DNA of 64,000 nt from Auritidibacter sp. Marseille-P8566 (GCA_945895375.1 CAMDEE010000004.1:1-64000), one strand, 5' to 3'. Positions 37,647 to 48,966 are shown, numbered from the stretch's first letter. The notes: generated from the letters alone by a model not told the origin. Numbers and translations are program-made.

Positions 37647-39184
37647 GGACGTCTCCAAGCTCTGCCGTCTTCATCCATCATTCTGTCCGCGGAGTCGGGA
37701 CCCCAGGTACCTGGCCGATAAGGCTCAGGCTTTCCATTTTTAGCCCAATACTCTTCGATTGGGTCGAGAATCATCCAAGAGAGCTCAACTTCTTCATGGC
37801 GAGGGAATAGCGGTGGATCACCAAGTAACACATCAAGAATCAAGCGTTCGTAAGCTTCTGGACTTGCTTCGGTGAAGGCGTGGCCGTAACCAAAGTCCAT
37901 GGTCACATCTCTAACTTGCATTCCAACTCCTGGCACCTTTGAGCCGAACCTAATTGTCACACCTTCGTCAGGCTGAACTCGGATAACTAAAGCATTCTGA
38001 CCAAGAGCTGAGGTTTGGCTTGCACCGAAAATTTGTTGAGGAGCGCGCTTGAAAACAATGGCGATCTCTGTAACTCTGCGACCTAAACGTTTACCTGCAC
38101 GAAGGTAGAAAGGAACACCTGCCCAACGACGAGTGTTAATGTCTAATCTCATAGCTGCGAAGGTTTCAGTTACTGACTCCGGGTTCATGCCCTCTTCATC
38201 CAGGAACCCAGTAACTTTCTCCCCACCTTGCCAGCCTCCAACGTACTGACCACGGGCAGTGTGCTTACCTAAATCATCAGGAAGGCGGACAGCCGAGAGA
38301 ACCTTTTCTTTTTCCGCTCTTAGATCCGCAGCGTCAAAAGATACTGGTTCTTCCATAGCAGTAAGAGCTAACAGCTGAAGTAAGTGGTTCTGGATAACGT
38401 CTCTTGCCGCACCAATACCGTCGTAGTAACCAGCACGACCGCCAACACCAATATCTTCCGCCATAGTAATCTGGACGTGATCGATGTAGTTGTTGTTCCA
38501 AAGTGGTTCATACAACTGGTTTGCAAATCTAAGTGCCAGGATGTTCTGCACTGTTTCTTTACCTAGGTAGTGGTCAATCCTAAAGATTGAGTCAGCAGGG
38601 AAGACTGATTCAACGACCTCATTTAGTTCACGAGCAGACTGCAGGTCGTGACCGAAAGGCTTCTCAATCACTACTCTTCTGAACTGGTCTGGCTTTGGAT
38701 CAGCCAAGCCAGATCTTGAGAGCTGCTGAGTCACTAGTGGGAATGCCTTAGGCGGGATGCTCAGGTAGAAAGCATGGTTTCCATTGGTGCCTCGTTCTGC
38801 ATCCAATGCCTCAATTGTTTCGCGGAGTTTGTCGAAAGCAGCATCATCGCCGAATTCACCAGAAACAAAGCGAATACCTCTAGATAGTTGAGCCCAGATA
38901 TCTTCACTCCATGGTGTGCGGGCATACTGCTTCACTGCCTCTTTGACTACTTGGCCGAAGTCCTGGTCTTCCCAATCTCTTCTGGCAAATCCGACAAGTG
39001 AGAAACCTGGTGGTAGTAGTCCACGGTTTGCTAGGTCATAAACAGCAGGCATTAGCTTCTTGCGAGAAAGGTCTCCAGTGACACCAAAGATGATTAGTCC
39101 TGAAGGGCCTGCAATACGGTTGAGTCTTCGGTCTAGTGGGTCTCTCAGGGGGTTTATTCCTGGACCTAACTTCACTTCACTCAT
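37643..39184 (-). CDS. zwf: Glucose-6-phosphate 1-dehydrogenase
   Basis: Zwf (513 residues) makes NADPH by oxidising glucose 6-phosphate, the entry to the pentose phosphate pathway. The coenzyme site is FGVTGDLSRKKLMPAVYDL, seen near residues 34-52. The substrate-binding and catalytic motif is FRIDHYLGKETVQN. It has AGGAG 10 bases before the ATG. It lies 14 bases after pgi and overlaps opcA by 4 bases. Confidence 0.97.
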   Translation of the reverse strand: MSEVKLGPGINPLRDPLDRRLNRIAGPSGLIIFGVTGDLSRKKLMPAVYDLANRGLLPPGFSLVGFARRDWEDQDFGQVVKEAVKQYARTPWSEDIWAQLSRGIRFVSGEFGDDAAFDKLRETIEALDAERGTNGNHAFYLSIPPKAFPLVTQQLSRSGLADPKPDQFRRVVIEKPFGHDLQSARELNEVVESVFPADSIFRIDHYLGKETVQNILALRFANQLYEPLWNNNYIDHVQITMAEDIGVGGRAGYYDGIGAARDVIQNHLLQLLALTAMEEPVSFDAADLRAEKEKVLSAVRLPDDLGKHTARGQYVGGWQGGEKVTGFLDEEGMNPESVTETFAAMRLDINTRRWAGVPFYLRAGKRLGRRVTEIAIVFKRAPQQIFGASQTSALGQNALVIRVQPDEGVTIRFGSKVPGVGMQVRDVTMDFGYGHAFTEASPEAYERLILDVLLGDPPLFPRHEEVELSWMILDPIEEYWAKNGKPEPYRPGTWGPDSADRMMDEDGRAWRRP

Positions 39185-39198
39185 TGAGTTATTTCTCC

Positions 39199-40794
39199 TT
39201 AGCCAATTGCTCGCAAAATAGTGTTGAAATCTGCAACCGGATCACTCAGTGTCAGAGTAAGAACAGGTCGGCCGAGATCAGCAAGAACCTTCGCATCCCC
39301 AGCAGCTTGAGAAGCCATGAGTTCACCAAAGGTGAAATCTCGTCCAGGAACCTGAACATCAGCTTTGCTTGTTGCAACTAGCTGAAGAAATACTCCCTGA
39401 CGTGGACCACCCTTGTGATACTGACCCGTTGAGTGCAAGAAGCGTGGAGCCCAACCAAAAGTAGTTGGTCTATCGGCAACAGAAGAAAGTGCATCGCGCA
39501 GAGCCTCAGAACTTACCTGAGCGGTTCTATCCATGTATGCATGAACTGAAATGTATCCATCTGAGGCTAGTTCTGAGAGTAATTTCACTAGAGCGGTTGG
39601 AACACCTGTAACGCCATCAAGATTCACTCCTAATGCGCTAACTCCAATTGAATCGAAAGTGTGCTGGCTTGAAGTGGCAGCAGATCTCTGCTCAAGCATT
39701 CCACGAGCGGCAATCTTCGCTGATTCAACATCTGGCTGGTCAAACGGATTGATCCCTATCAGACGACTTGCGACTGCTGTTGCAAGTTCCCAGAGCAAGA
39801 ACTGTTCACCAAGGGGAGCAACGACGCTTACTCCATCTTCCATGACTGAGTGCTCGGTTGCCGAGATTTTGATCAGCAACATGTCATTGAGATCAGCGAA
39901 GGTTTCGTAACTAGAGCTTTGCAGAACTACAGGCAGAACACCCTTAGAGTGCTTTCCTGTTGATTCTGCTACAAGCTGCTCAATCCAATCTCCGAAACCA
40001 GGAAGGCTCTGATCAGCTAGTAGCCCAATCTTGTCTTTGAGAGAAACTCCGTTGGCTGATCTTGCGATGGCTGCACCAAGAACCAGACCTGGGTTAGTTG
40101 AATCATCAGCACTTAGAGTTTCAACAGCCTGAACGCCTTGTTCCAACAACTCTTGAATGTCAACACCGGCAAGACCGGTTGGCACCAAACCAAATGCTGT
40201 TAGGGCAGAGTAACGTCCTCCGACTGTTGGGTCAGCGTTGAATACCTTGTAGCCATCTGCCTTAGCAGCTGCTTCCATTGGAGAACCTGGGTCGGTGACA
40301 ACAACAACGCGTTCTGTCTTATCGATGCCTGCGTCAGCAAAAGCTTTCTCGAAGATTCTTTTTTGTGAATCAGTTTCGACTGTTGAACCCGATTTAGAAG
40401 AAACGATGATTGCAGTACGTTCAATGCTCTCAGCTACAACAGAGCTCACCTGATCTGGGGAAGTTGAATCAAGAACAACTAACTCAACACCGTACTTGTT
40501 TGTAATAACTTCAGGAGCTAGGGAAGAGCCACCCATTCCACACAGCACGAATCTGTTGATGCCACGAGCTTTGAATGAATCTCTAAGTTCCAAGATTTCA
40601 GCAACTAGATTCTGTGAATCTTTAGCAGAAGTAACCCAACCCAATCTGATTGAAGATTCGGCTTCTGCTTCTTTACCCCAAAGAGTGAAGTCCTTGGCGG
40701 CAATCCGACTTGCTACCTTGTCGGCAACCAATGTTTCAATTGTTTGCTCAACTGCAGCACTTGCTGAGCCGAAGGCTCTAACGCTAATGGTCAT
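39199..40794 (-). CDS. pgi: Glucose-6-phosphate isomerase
   Basis: This 531-residue protein interconverts glucose 6-phosphate and fructose 6-phosphate. SIS-domain features are present: LCGMGGSSLAPE, IIVSSKSGSTVET, VVTDPGSP and GGRYSALTAFGLVP. It diverges from the E. coli-type Pgi in its C-terminal half, but its operon place between tal and zwf is the actinobacterial norm. It shares one base with the tal stop (taATG). Confidence 0.92.
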   Translation of the reverse strand: MTISVRAFGSASAAVEQTIETLVADKVASRIAAKDFTLWGKEAEAESSIRLGWVTSAKDSQNLVAEILELRDSFKARGINRFVLCGMGGSSLAPEVITNKYGVELVVLDSTSPDQVSSVVAESIERTAIIVSSKSGSTVETDSQKRIFEKAFADAGIDKTERVVVVTDPGSPMEAAAKADGYKVFNADPTVGGRYSALTAFGLVPTGLAGVDIQELLEQGVQAVETLSADDSTNPGLVLGAAIARSANGVSLKDKIGLLADQSLPGFGDWIEQLVAESTGKHSKGVLPVVLQSSSYETFADLNDMLLIKISATEHSVMEDGVSVVAPLGEQFLLWELATAVASRLIGINPFDQPDVESAKIAARGMLEQRSAATSSQHTFDSIGVSALGVNLDGVTGVPTALVKLLSELASDGYISVHAYMDRTAQVSSEALRDALSSVADRPTTFGWAPRFLHSTGQYHKGGPRQGVFLQLVATSKADVQVPGRDFTFGELMASQAAGDAKVLADLGRPVLTLTLSDPVADFNTILRAIG

Positions 40795-41900
40795 TACTTT
40801 GATGCCTTAAGAGCTGCGTCTACTGACTCAACTAGTTCGTTCCAAGAAATGATGAACTTGTCTACACCCTCTTTTTCAAGAAGTTCAGTTACTTCGTCGT
40901 ATGAGATTCCCATAGCTCCGATGGTGTGTAGAACAAGCTTTGCTTCTTCATACTTACCTGTAATGCTGTTCTGCGGAACTACTCCGTGATCGAAGACTGC
41001 TTCCATTGTCTTTTCAGGCATGGTGTTTACAAGTTCTGGAGCAATCAACTCAGTTACGTAAAGAGTGTCGCTAAGCGCTGGGTCTTTGACACCGGTTGAA
41101 GCCATCAACGGGCGCTGCTTGTTTGCTCCAGCTGAAGCAAGAGTGCTCCAGTCGTCTTTAGCAAACTCAATCTCAAATACTTCATAGGCAAGTCTTGCGT
41201 TAGCAAGGGCAGCTTTGCTCTTCATCTGAAGCGCATCACCTGTGCCAACAGCAACTAAGCGCTTATCAATCTCTGTGTCAACACGAGAGACAAAAAATGA
41301 TGCGACTGAATGGATCTTTGAAAGATCTTTGCCCGCCGCGTGAGCAAGAGCAATGCCGGCCTTGTAAGCCTCAATAACTTCACGGTAACGCTGAAGAGAG
41401 AAAATCAAGGTCACGTTAACGCTGATTCCATTGGAGATAACTTCAGTTATTGCTGCAAGTCCTGCTTTGGTAGCAGGAATCTTGATCATGACATTCTCAC
41501 GGTTTACCTTGGCGTAGAGTTCCTTTGCCTGAGCAACGGTTCCTGCTGTGTCGTTGGCTAGGCCAGGCTCAACCTCAATTGAGACACGACCATCGAACCC
41601 GTTTGACTTTGCATAAACATCAGCGAATACGTCACAGGCGTCAGAAACATCCTTGGTAGTGATTTCAAAGATTGCTTCAGAAGCGCTTGCTCCTGCTAGA
41701 GCCAACTCAGTTACCTGAGCTTCGTAGCCTTCACCTTTTCCAATTGACTGGGCAAAGATTGTCGGGTTAGTAGTAACACCAACAACGTTGCGAGAGTGAA
41801 TCAGTTCGGCCAAATCACCGCTCGTGATTCTGGTTCTCGATAGATCGTCAAGCCAGATGCTGACTCCGTTTGCTGCTACCTGAGCTAGAGGGCTAGTCAT
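40794..41900 (-). CDS. tal: Transaldolase
   Basis: Transaldolase (368 residues) moves a dihydroxyacetone unit between sugar phosphates in the non-oxidative pentose phosphate pathway. The Schiff-base Lys is in [25 protein letters not shown] and [14 protein letters not shown] are also visible. It is the long, actinobacterial-type transaldolase. A GGAG lies just upstream of the ATG. It follows tkt after 20 bases. Confidence 0.96.
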   Translation of the reverse strand: MTSPLAQVAANGVSIWLDDLSRTRITSGDLAELIHSRNVVGVTTNPTIFAQSIGKGEGYEAQVTELALAGASASEAIFEITTKDVSDACDVFADVYAKSNGFDGRVSIEVEPGLANDTAGTVAQAKELYAKVNRENVMIKIPATKAGLAAITEVISNGISVNVTLIFSLQRYREVIEAYKAGIALAHAAGKDLSKIHSVASFFVSRVDTEIDKRLVAVGTGDALQMKSKAALANARLAYEVFEIEFAKDDWSTLASAGANKQRPLMASTGVKDPALSDTLYVTELIAPELVNTMPEKTMEAVFDHGVVPQNSITGKYEEAKLVLHTIGAMGISYDEVTELLEKEGVDKFIISWNELVESVDAALKASK

Positions 41901-41920
41901 AGTTTTTCTCCTGTTGGTTT

Positions 41921-44011
41921 CTAGTTACTCAATGATTTGTGGGCAGCTGCAATAACTGCATCTGTGGTCATGCCAAACTCTCTAAATAGAGTCTTGTAGT
42001 CAGCTGATGCTCCAAAGTGTTCGATAGAGACACTCTCGCCTGAACGACCGACATACTTACTCCAACCAAGTGCAAGTCCTGCTTCAACTGAAACTCTTGC
42101 TGAAACAGCTGCAGGAAGCACTGACTCTTTGTAAGAATCTGATTGCTCATCAAACCATTCAACACAAGGTGCTGAAACAACTCGTGTCTTGATTCCTTGT
42201 TCTTCCAGCTTGAGTCTTGCCTCAACTGCTAACTGAACTTCAGATCCAGTTGCAATGAGAATCAGCTCTGGCTTTGCATTTGATGCATCGACAAGTGTGT
42301 ATGCGCCTTTAGCAGTATGTTCAGCTGAAGCAACAACTGCGCCTGTTGCATCTGCTTCGCCGCGCTTGAATACTGGAATGTTCTGTCTAGTAAGCGCGAT
42401 ACCCGCAGGGTTTTCGCGACGCTCCAAGATTGTCTTCCATGCGTAAGCAACCTCGTTAGCGTCTCCTGGACGAACCATGTCTAGTCCTGGAATAGCTCTT
42501 AGAGTTGCAAGTTGTTCTACTGGCTGGTGAGTAGGGCCATCTTCACCTAGAGCAACACTGTCGTGTGTCCAAACAAAGATTGAAGGGACCTTCATTAGAG
42601 CAGCCAAGCGAACAGCTGGTCTCATGTAGTCGCTGAAGATAAGGAAGGTTCCACCGAATACACGAGTGTTTCCGTGCAACACGATTCCGTTGAGGATTGC
42701 ACCCATAGCGTGCTCGCGAATACCAAAGTGAAGCACACGACCGTAAGGGTTACCAGACCATTCGTGGGTTGACCACTCGGCAGGAACGAAAGACTTTGCT
42801 CCTTCGATGGTTGTGTTGTTTGATTCAGCGAGGTCAGCTGATCCACCCCAAAGTTCAGGCATTACCTTAGCGATTGCGTTGATAACTTTTCCGCTTGCTG
42901 AACGAGTAGAAACTTCTGTTCCACCTTCGAACACTGGAAGTGCTGATGCAAGCTCTGCAGGAGTCTCACCGGATTCAACTCTGTCAAAGAGTTTCTTCTT
43001 GTCTGGATTTGCTTTTGCCCATGAATCAAACTTGGCCTGCCATGCAGTTCTAGATTCAGCTGCGCGGTTAGCGGCATTAGTTCTGGTGTGATTGATGACC
43101 TCATCGTGAACTTCGAAAGTCTTTTCTGGATCAAATCCAAGTGCAGTCTTTAGTCCTGCAAGTTCCTCTGCACCAAGAGCTGAACCGTGAATCTTTCCAG
43201 TGTTCTGCTTCTTAGGTGAAGGCCAACCGATGATTGTTCGAAGAGTAATCAGTGAAGGCTTAGTAGTTTCAGCTTTTGCTTTTTCAATAGCTCCGTAAAG
43301 TTCGTGGATGTCTTCTTTGTAGTTGCCTGTTTTCTTCCAGTCAACTGTTTGTGTGTGCCAACCGTATGCTTCGTATCTTGCGGTTAAGTCTTCAGTGAAA
43401 GCAATGTTGGTGTCATCTTCGATAGAAATCTGGTTGGAGTCATAGATCACAACTAGATTTCCTAGTTGCTGGTGGCCAGCAAGTGATGCAGCTTCGCTAG
43501 TGACACCTTCCTGCATGTCTCCATCACCTGCGATGACGTAGATGAAGTGATCGAATGCACTTTCACCCATTGGAGTTTCTGGATCAAAAAGACCCCGTTC
43601 AAATCTTGCAGCGTATGCAAAACCAGTTGCTGAGGCAAGACCTTGGCCTAGAGGGCCAGTAGTAATCTCAACACCCTTGGTGTGTCCATACTCTGGGTGA
43701 CCAGGTGTAGCAGAACCCCAAGTTCTCAATGACTTGATGTCATCAAGCTCAAGTCCGTAACCTGCTAAGTAAAGCTGGTTGTAAATAGTTAGTGATGAGT
43801 GACCAACACTCAAGATGAAGCGGTCGCGGCCAGACCACTTTTCATCAGCAGGATCATGTTTCATGACCTTGTGAAAAAGAAGATAGGCGACAGGAGCAAG
43901 GGAAATTGCGGTTCCTGGGTGGCCGTTGCCGACTTTTTCTACGGCGTCTGCAGCTAGGACACGAGCTGTGTCTACTGACTTTGAATCGATGTTGTCCCAG
44001 ATTAGTGACAC
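41921..44011 (-). CDS. tkt: Transketolase
   Basis: Transketolase (696 residues) transfers two-carbon ketol units using thiamine diphosphate. I chose the GTG at 44011 because AAAGGAGAG precedes it at proper spacing and the family N-terminus ([20 protein letters not shown]) follows; upstream in-frame codons look non-coding. The thiamine diphosphate motif starts at [13 protein letters not shown] and includes YDSN. The pyrimidine domain has [19 protein letters not shown] (in parts) and [17 protein letters not shown]. It heads the leftward pentose phosphate operon, divergent from ctaB. Confidence 0.96.
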   Translation of the reverse strand: MSLIWDNIDSKSVDTARVLAADAVEKVGNGHPGTAISLAPVAYLLFHKVMKHDPADEKWSGRDRFILSVGHSSLTIYNQLYLAGYGLELDDIKSLRTWGSATPGHPEYGHTKGVEITTGPLGQGLASATGFAYAARFERGLFDPETPMGESAFDHFIYVIAGDGDMQEGVTSEAASLAGHQQLGNLVVIYDSNQISIEDDTNIAFTEDLTARYEAYGWHTQTVDWKKTGNYKEDIHELYGAIEKAKAETTKPSLITLRTIIGWPSPKKQNTGKIHGSALGAEELAGLKTALGFDPEKTFEVHDEVINHTRTNAANRAAESRTAWQAKFDSWAKANPDKKKLFDRVESGETPAELASALPVFEGGTEVSTRSASGKVINAIAKVMPELWGGSADLAESNNTTIEGAKSFVPAEWSTHEWSGNPYGRVLHFGIREHAMGAILNGIVLHGNTRVFGGTFLIFSDYMRPAVRLAALMKVPSIFVWTHDSVALGEDGPTHQPVEQLATLRAIPGLDMVRPGDANEVAYAWKTILERRENPAGIALTRQNIPVFKRGEADATGAVVASAEHTAKGAYTLVDASNAKPELILIATGSEVQLAVEARLKLEEQGIKTRVVSAPCVEWFDEQSDSYKESVLPAAVSARVSVEAGLALGWSKYVGRSGESVSIEHFGASADYKTLFREFGMTTDAVIAAAHKSLSN

Positions 44012-44121
44012 AGCACGCTCTCCTTTAAGTTTTTGAGATTTTCTTGATTGGCATCCTTGCCACCTTGGCAACTAAAAGCCTTAGAACTAGGGGTTCCTAA
44101 CCTTGTTTTTAGTGCATTTGA

Positions 44122-44129
44122 AGTCTATA
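44122..44129 (-). promoter_or_regulatory. Possible -10 element (TATAGACT) for the tkt operon
   Basis: On the minus strand TATAGACT lies in the 180-base gap between tkt and ctaB. Starting there would give tkt a leader of about 100 bases. No good -35 was seen. A second minus-strand TAGACT occurs further upstream, so the true start is uncertain. Confidence 0.3.
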
Positions 44130-44178
44130 CCCGTGGCCCATTTGATTACGGATATGTAACGGAAGAGTCTAATTCGCT

Positions 44179-44184
44179 TAGACT
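44179..44184 (+). promoter_or_regulatory. Putative -10 element (TAGACT) of a leaderless ctaB promoter
   Basis: TAGACT ends 7 bases before the ctaB ATG at 44192, and AGAGGCA between them is too close to serve as a normal ribosome binding site. The rest of the tkt-ctaB gap holds the divergent tkt leader. Confidence 0.5.
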
Positions 44185-44191
44185 AGAGGCA

Positions 44192-45127
44192 ATGACTTCC
44201 ATCAAAACCGACACCCCAGTAGCCCCAAAGGGCCGTATTTCCTTTGGTCGAAAGGCAGCTGCTTATTTGGCTTTGACTAAGCCAAGAGTCATTGAATTAC
44301 TTCTTATTACGACCGTTCCAGTCATGATTTTGGCCCAACAGGGGATTCCTGATCTTTGGCTAGTGCTTGCTACTTTGGTCGGTGGAGCCCTAAGTGCTGG
44401 CTCAGCTAACGCCTTTAACTGCATTATTGACACCGATATCGACAAAATAATGGGTAGAACCCAGAAAAGACCTTTAGTTACAGGGGAATTGAACAAATTA
44501 GAGGCAAAGGTCTTCGCTTTTGCCATCGGAATCATCTCTGTTTTGTGGCTTGGGCTCCTAGTTAACTGGCTAAGTGCGGCTTTGGCCCTTTCAGCCCAGC
44601 TTTTCTACATTTTCATCTACACCCTGCTTCTGAAGCGCAGAACCTCTCAAAACATCGTCTGGGGAGGCGCAGCAGGGGCAATGCCGGTGCTAATTGGCTT
44701 CAGTTCGGTAACTGGGACCGTTACCTGGTCAGCAGCGGTGCTGTTTTTGATGATTTTCCTCTGGACTCCGCCTCATTACTGGCCACTGTCTATAAAGTAT
44801 TTAGACGATTACAAGGCTGCCGGGGTGCCAATGTTGCCTGTCGTAGCAGATAAGTGGAAGGTTGCCAGCCAGATTGTGATTTATAGCTATGCGATGGTGG
44901 CATCGACCTTGCTATTGATCCCGGTCCACCCAATGGGCTTGATTTACACACTTACTGCTGTTGTTGGTGGTGTTTGGTTCATTGTTGAAGCTCATCTGCT
45001 TCTAAACAAGACAAGGGCTGGGGAAGTCAAGAACCCGATGAAGCTCTTCCACTTCTCAATTACTTACCTAACGGTCCTCTTTATTGCCATTGGCGTTGAC
45101 CCGTTGATGTTTGTAAAGATCTTCTAA
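44192..45127 (+). CDS. ctaB: Protoheme IX farnesyltransferase (heme O synthase)
   Basis: CtaB (311 residues) adds a farnesyl group to heme b to make heme O, the precursor of heme A in cytochrome oxidase. It is a multi-spanning UbiA-family prenyltransferase. The two Asp-rich substrate sites are [22 protein letters not shown], seen in two parts, and [28 protein letters not shown] is the classic N-terminal signature. The ATG at 44192 is set by this N-terminus and the promoter; an in-frame extension to 44048 is probably untranslated. Its stop interlocks with the photolyase stop. Confidence 0.95.
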   Translation: MTSIKTDTPVAPKGRISFGRKAAAYLALTKPRVIELLLITTVPVMILAQQGIPDLWLVLATLVGGALSAGSANAFNCIIDTDIDKIMGRTQKRPLVTGELNKLEAKVFAFAIGIISVLWLGLLVNWLSAALALSAQLFYIFIYTLLLKRRTSQNIVWGGAAGAMPVLIGFSSVTGTVTWSAAVLFLMIFLWTPPHYWPLSIKYLDDYKAAGVPMLPVVADKWKVASQIVIYSYAMVASTLLLIPVHPMGLIYTLTAVVGGVWFIVEAHLLLNKTRAGEVKNPMKLFHFSITYLTVLFIAIGVDPLMFVKIF

Positions 45128-46500
45128 GAAACCTTTACCTCTTCAAGTCTCGCGAGCGATTCGTTTCGTTCAGTGGTGTGATCAACAATCTGAACTGGAT
45201 AACCATCTGAATAACCATCAAATACTTCCCAAGGTTCATGGGCTGCTGATCCTTCAAGATGTCTAAGCTCAGGAACATACTTTCGAACGTAATCGCCATT
45301 AGGGTCAAACTTTAGCCCCTGAAGAATTGGATTGAAGATTCGGTAGTAAGGGGAGGCATCGGTACCACAGCCTGCTGTCCACTGCCAGCCGTGTGAATTA
45401 GATGCGGGATCAAAATCACTCAGGTGCTTTTCAAAGTGCTCAGCACCAAGAGTCCATTCAAGGTGAAGATCTTTTACCAAGAACGAAGCCGCAATCATGC
45501 GAACTCGGTTATGCATCCATCCCTCTTGAAGTAATTGCCTCATTCCAGCATCGACCATCGGGAAACCAGTTTCACCCTTGCACCAGGCTTCAAACTTTTT
45601 TTCTGCAGCAGCGCCTGTGTCATAGCGAAGTTTCTTGAACCTCGGTTCGTAGTAATCGTCGACTGTGTGTGGATAGTGAAAGAGAACATCAGCATAGAAC
45701 TCTCGCCAGGCGATTTCTTTTCTGAAAACTTCATGACCAGAAGAATCGCCTAGTTGCGCTAGCAAGGTTCTAGGGTGAATCTCACCATGAGCTAGGGCGT
45801 GAGAAAGATGTGACGTTCCGCTTAGATCAGCTCTATTGCGCATCTGGTCATACTCATCTAGTGCTCGCTTTTGAAACCTTTGAAAAGTTCGCAAAGCAAA
45901 AGCTTCACCAGCTTTGACCTTGATGGGTGAGTCTTTGGTTGGGCTTGGAACAACCTTGTTCTTATCGACTTCTAGCCAAGTTGGGTTTTTAGGCAGCTGC
46001 TTCGGTAGGACATCGGCAAGGTGAACCCAAGCCTTATAGAACGGAGTATAAACACGGTAGTTTGCTCCATCTGGCTTTCTAACTGTGCCAGGTCGAACCG
46101 CATAGTTTGAGCCAACTAAATGCAGGGAAATCCCTTTAGATTCAAGGAACCTAGCAACAAGTACCTGCTCAGCCATGCCTTTTGGATCAAAGGATTCAGT
46201 GGCAAAAACCTGTTTGGTTCCGATGGCCAGACAGGCTTCGACAAGTCCGTTGGCAAACTGCTCAGTTGAATCAACATCGATGATGTGTAGCTTGCTAGAG
46301 AGGTCCTGACTCAAGGAACGCAGGGATTCGGTCAAGCTGTGCTGTCTTATTCCTTCAAGCTGAAGGTATTCAGCATTGTTGAACATGTAGAGCGCTAGAA
46401 CTCCATTGTTACCGGTCGCATCACTTGCAGCAAAGGCGGCAGTTAGTGCCTCATTGTCTTTGAGTCTTAGATCTCTTCGAAACCAGAAAACAGCGCTCAT
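45124..46500 (-). CDS. phr: Deoxyribodipyrimidine photolyase (class I)
   Basis: This 458-residue photolyase uses blue light and FADH to repair cyclobutane pyrimidine dimers. The N-terminal antenna domain begins [16 protein letters not shown]. The C-terminal FAD domain shows [31 protein letters not shown] (in parts), [22 protein letters not shown] (in parts) and YVRKYVPEL, all typical of CPD photolyases. The antenna cofactor cannot be told from sequence. Its ATG overlaps the ctaA stop by 4 bases, so a light-repair enzyme is coupled to heme A synthesis. Confidence 0.94.
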   Translation of the reverse strand: MSAVFWFRRDLRLKDNEALTAAFAASDATGNNGVLALYMFNNAEYLQLEGIRQHSLTESLRSLSQDLSSKLHIIDVDSTEQFANGLVEACLAIGTKQVFATESFDPKGMAEQVLVARFLESKGISLHLVGSNYAVRPGTVRKPDGANYRVYTPFYKAWVHLADVLPKQLPKNPTWLEVDKNKVVPSPTKDSPIKVKAGEAFALRTFQRFQKRALDEYDQMRNRADLSGTSHLSHALAHGEIHPRTLLAQLGDSSGHEVFRKEIAWREFYADVLFHYPHTVDDYYEPRFKKLRYDTGAAAEKKFEAWCKGETGFPMVDAGMRQLLQEGWMHNRVRMIAASFLVKDLHLEWTLGAEHFEKHLSDFDPASNSHGWQWTAGCGTDASPYYRIFNPILQGLKFDPNGDYVRKYVPELRHLEGSAAHEPWEVFDGYSDGYPVQIVDHTTERNESLARLEEVKVS

Positions 46501-47378
46501 TTACTACCTGTCCAAGCTTTGTTTAGAAGTGCTTGGTATGTAGTCATGCTGGCGAGGACTGATGCTCCCGCCATGTGTAAAGCAACAAGTGCGATCGGAA
46601 GACCAGTCCAGGTTTGAACTAGACCCAATAATGCTTGGGAAGCTATCAATGCAACGTATGCGATTGAATACTTTGCTGAATTAGATCCGGTGAGGCGATA
46701 TCTCAAAAGAACGAGAATTAGAGCAAGAGTCAACAATAGGTAAGCGGGGTAAGAGTGGTAGTGCGACCATAACTCGGAGTCCAAACCATTTCTCGGGGTG
46801 TCCGAGTCGCCTGCGTGAGGACCGGAACCAGTGAGAATCACTCCAATAATGATTACCGCTATCGCTGTTGGAACGATTAAGAATGCAATGCGGGAGAGAG
46901 CCTTCTTGGCTGCAAGTCTTCTTCTGCCTCTTGAATACCAAAGTAGGAAAGTTGCGATGGCGATTAGCACCATAGAAACTAAGAAGTGAGCTCCAACAAT
47001 CCAAGAGTTCAGTCCTGTAAGAACAGTTACTCCGCCCAGAAGAGCTTGGACGATTATTCCCAGACCTAGGCAAAGGGAAGTCCAGAACAGACCCTTGCGG
47101 TGACCCTTTTTGAGTCTCATCACAGTGATGAATGTTCCGAGAGCAATGAAAAGAAGAAGGAAGGTAAGCAGTCGGTTACCGAACTCAATCACTCCGTGAA
47201 TCCCTTGTTCAGGGACGTTCACAATAGAGCCAGGCTCACACTCAGGCCAAGTTGGGCAGCCAAGGCCTGAACCGGTTAGGCGAACAGCTCCACCGGTCAC
47301 AACAATAAGAATTTGGCTAATAAGTGATAGCCACGCATACATACGAATTCTTTGACTGCCAAACAATCTGTCGATCAA
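46497..47378 (-). CDS. ctaA: Heme A synthase
   Basis: CtaA (293 residues, TTG start behind AAGAAAGAG) oxidises the C8 methyl of heme O to make heme A. Eight hydrophobic segments can be traced. The family motifs GGAVRLTGSGLGCPTWPEC, seen near residues 28-46, include the conserved Cys pair of the first extracellular loop. Conserved His ligands appear in IHGVIEFGNRLL, GAHFLVSM, WSHYHSYPAY and ALHMAGAS. It is co-translated with the photolyase gene and divergent from the suf operon. Confidence 0.94.
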   Translation of the reverse strand: MIDRLFGSQRIRMYAWLSLISQILIVVTGGAVRLTGSGLGCPTWPECEPGSIVNVPEQGIHGVIEFGNRLLTFLLLFIALGTFITVMRLKKGHRKGLFWTSLCLGLGIIVQALLGGVTVLTGLNSWIVGAHFLVSMVLIAIATFLLWYSRGRRRLAAKKALSRIAFLIVPTAIAVIIIGVILTGSGPHAGDSDTPRNGLDSELWSHYHSYPAYLLLTLALILVLLRYRLTGSNSAKYSIAYVALIASQALLGLVQTWTGLPIALVALHMAGASVLASMTTYQALLNKAWTGSK

Positions 47379-47415
47379 GACATGCTCTTTCTTGCTAGTG
47401 CGTGGGGTTACGCTG

Positions 47416-47444
47416 TAGGTAACGTTTAGGTAAACTTAGACTAG
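47416..47444 (+). promoter_or_regulatory. suf promoter region: -10 TAGACT with tandem TAGGTAA repeats
   Basis: In the 169-base ctaA-sufB gap, TAGACT (47437-47442) is a likely -10 for suf. Just upstream TAGGTAA occurs twice, at 47416 and 47427, exactly 11 bases apart, so both copies face the same side of the helix. The segment 47426-47444 matches the classical DtxR/IdeR 19-base iron box at 12 positions by hand count, too weak to call. The leader to sufB would be about 100 bases, with AGAAAGAGG before the ATG. Confidence 0.35.
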
Positions 47445-47547
47445 TCCCGAAAGCATAGAAGAGCCTGAGAAGTGCGAACCTTTTGCAAAAACATCTTCTT
47501 CGAGTGCTGCACAATGGTTTTTCCAACACCTTCAGAAAGAGGTCGCA

Positions 47548-48966
47548 ATGCCAGATTCCGCCATCGAACGTCCAGAGCTAGACAGCCTTGGAGTTTACGA
47601 GTTTGGGTGGTCTGACACTGACGCTGCTGGTCAAAGTGCCAGAAGAGGAATTAACACAGAGGTAGTCTCTGATATTTCTAACCTGAAGTCTGAGCCACAG
47701 TGGATGTTGGATATGAGACTAAAAGGTTTCTCATACTTCCAGAAAAAGCCAATGCCAACTTGGGGCTCAGATCTAAGTGGCATCGACTTCGACAACATTA
47801 AATACTTCGTGCGCTCTACAGAGAAGCAAGCTGCATCTTGGGAAGAACTTCCTGAAGAGATCAAGAACACTTACGAGAAGCTAGGTATTCCTGAGGCGGA
47901 ACGTCAGAGACTCGTTTCAGGTGTTGCTGCTCAGTATGAATCTGAAGTTGTGTATCACCAGATCAATGAGGAACTAGAACGTCAAGGTGTTATCTTCATG
48001 GACACCGACACAGCCTTGAAGGAACATCCAGAAATCTTCAAGGAATATTTCGGAACTGTCATCCCAGCAGGAGATAACAAGTTTGCTGCGCTAAACACTG
48101 CTGTGTGGTCGGGTGGGTCTTTTGTGTACGTTCCTAAGGGCGTTCACGTTGAGATTCCACTACAGGCTTACTTCCGAATCAACACTGAGAACATGGGGCA
48201 GTTCGAAAGAACACTAATCATTGCTGACGAAGGTTCTTATGTTCATTACATCGAAGGATGTACAGCACCGATTTACAAGAGCGACTCATTGCACTCAGCA
48301 GTTGTTGAAATCATTGTGAAGAAGAACGCTCGCGTTCGTTACACAACAATTCAAAACTGGTCTAACAACGTATACAACCTCGTTACTAAGAGAGCAGTAG
48401 CTCACGAGGGTGCAACTATGGAATGGATCGATGGCAACATCGGGTCTAAGGTAACCATGAAGTATCCAGCTGTGATTCTTGCTGGTGAGCACGCTAGAGG
48501 AGAAACTCTTTCTGTTGCTTTCGCTGGCGAAGGTCAGCACCAGGATGCTGGGGCGAAGATGATTCACCTTGCTCCATACACTTCTTCATCAATTGTTTCT
48601 AAGTCAATTGCTCGTGCCGGAGGTAGAACTTCTTACCGTGGTGAAATCCGAGTGAACCCAGGAGCTCACCACTCAGCAAACACTGTTCGTTGTGATGCTC
48701 TTCTAATTGACACCATTTCAAGAAGCGACACATACCCTGCAGTTGATGTTCGTGAAGATGATGTTTCAATGGGTCACGAAGCAACTGTTTCTAGAGTGAG
48801 CGATGAGCAGCTGTTCTACCTTCAGTCAAGAGGACTTGCTGAAGATGAAGCAATGGCGATGATTGTTCGAGGATTCATTGAGCCGATCGCTAAAGAACTA
48901 CCGATGGAATACGCGCTAGAACTAAACAAACTTATTGAGATGCAAATGGAAGGCGCTGTCGGTTAA
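47548..48966 (+). CDS. sufB: Fe-S cluster assembly protein SufB
   Basis: SufB (472 residues) is the scaffold subunit of the SufBCD complex, which builds Fe-S clusters in the cytoplasm. The conserved beta-helix core shows [19 protein letters not shown] (in parts), [11 protein letters not shown] with the scaffold Cys, [15 protein letters not shown] and [13 protein letters not shown]. No intein interrupts the gene, unlike in mycobacteria. It heads sufB-sufD-Rieske-sufC-sufT and shares one base with sufD. Confidence 0.96.
   Translation: MPDSAIERPELDSLGVYEFGWSDTDAAGQSARRGINTEVVSDISNLKSEPQWMLDMRLKGFSYFQKKPMPTWGSDLSGIDFDNIKYFVRSTEKQAASWEELPEEIKNTYEKLGIPEAERQRLVSGVAAQYESEVVYHQINEELERQGVIFMDTDTALKEHPEIFKEYFGTVIPAGDNKFAALNTAVWSGGSFVYVPKGVHVEIPLQAYFRINTENMGQFERTLIIADEGSYVHYIEGCTAPIYKSDSLHSAVVEIIVKKNARVRYTTIQNWSNNVYNLVTKRAVAHEGATMEWIDGNIGSKVTMKYPAVILAGEHARGETLSVAFAGEGQHQDAGAKMIHLAPYTSSSIVSKSIARAGGRTSYRGEIRVNPGAHHSANTVRCDALLIDTISRSDTYPAVDVREDDVSMGHEATVSRVSDEQLFYLQSRGLAEDEAMAMIVRGFIEPIAKELPMEYALELNKLIEMQMEGAVG

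Noticed and set aside
47426-47444. A definite DtxR/IdeR iron box at the suf promoter
   Set aside because: Only 12 of 19 positions agree by hand count and the symmetry is poor; kept only as a weak possibility.
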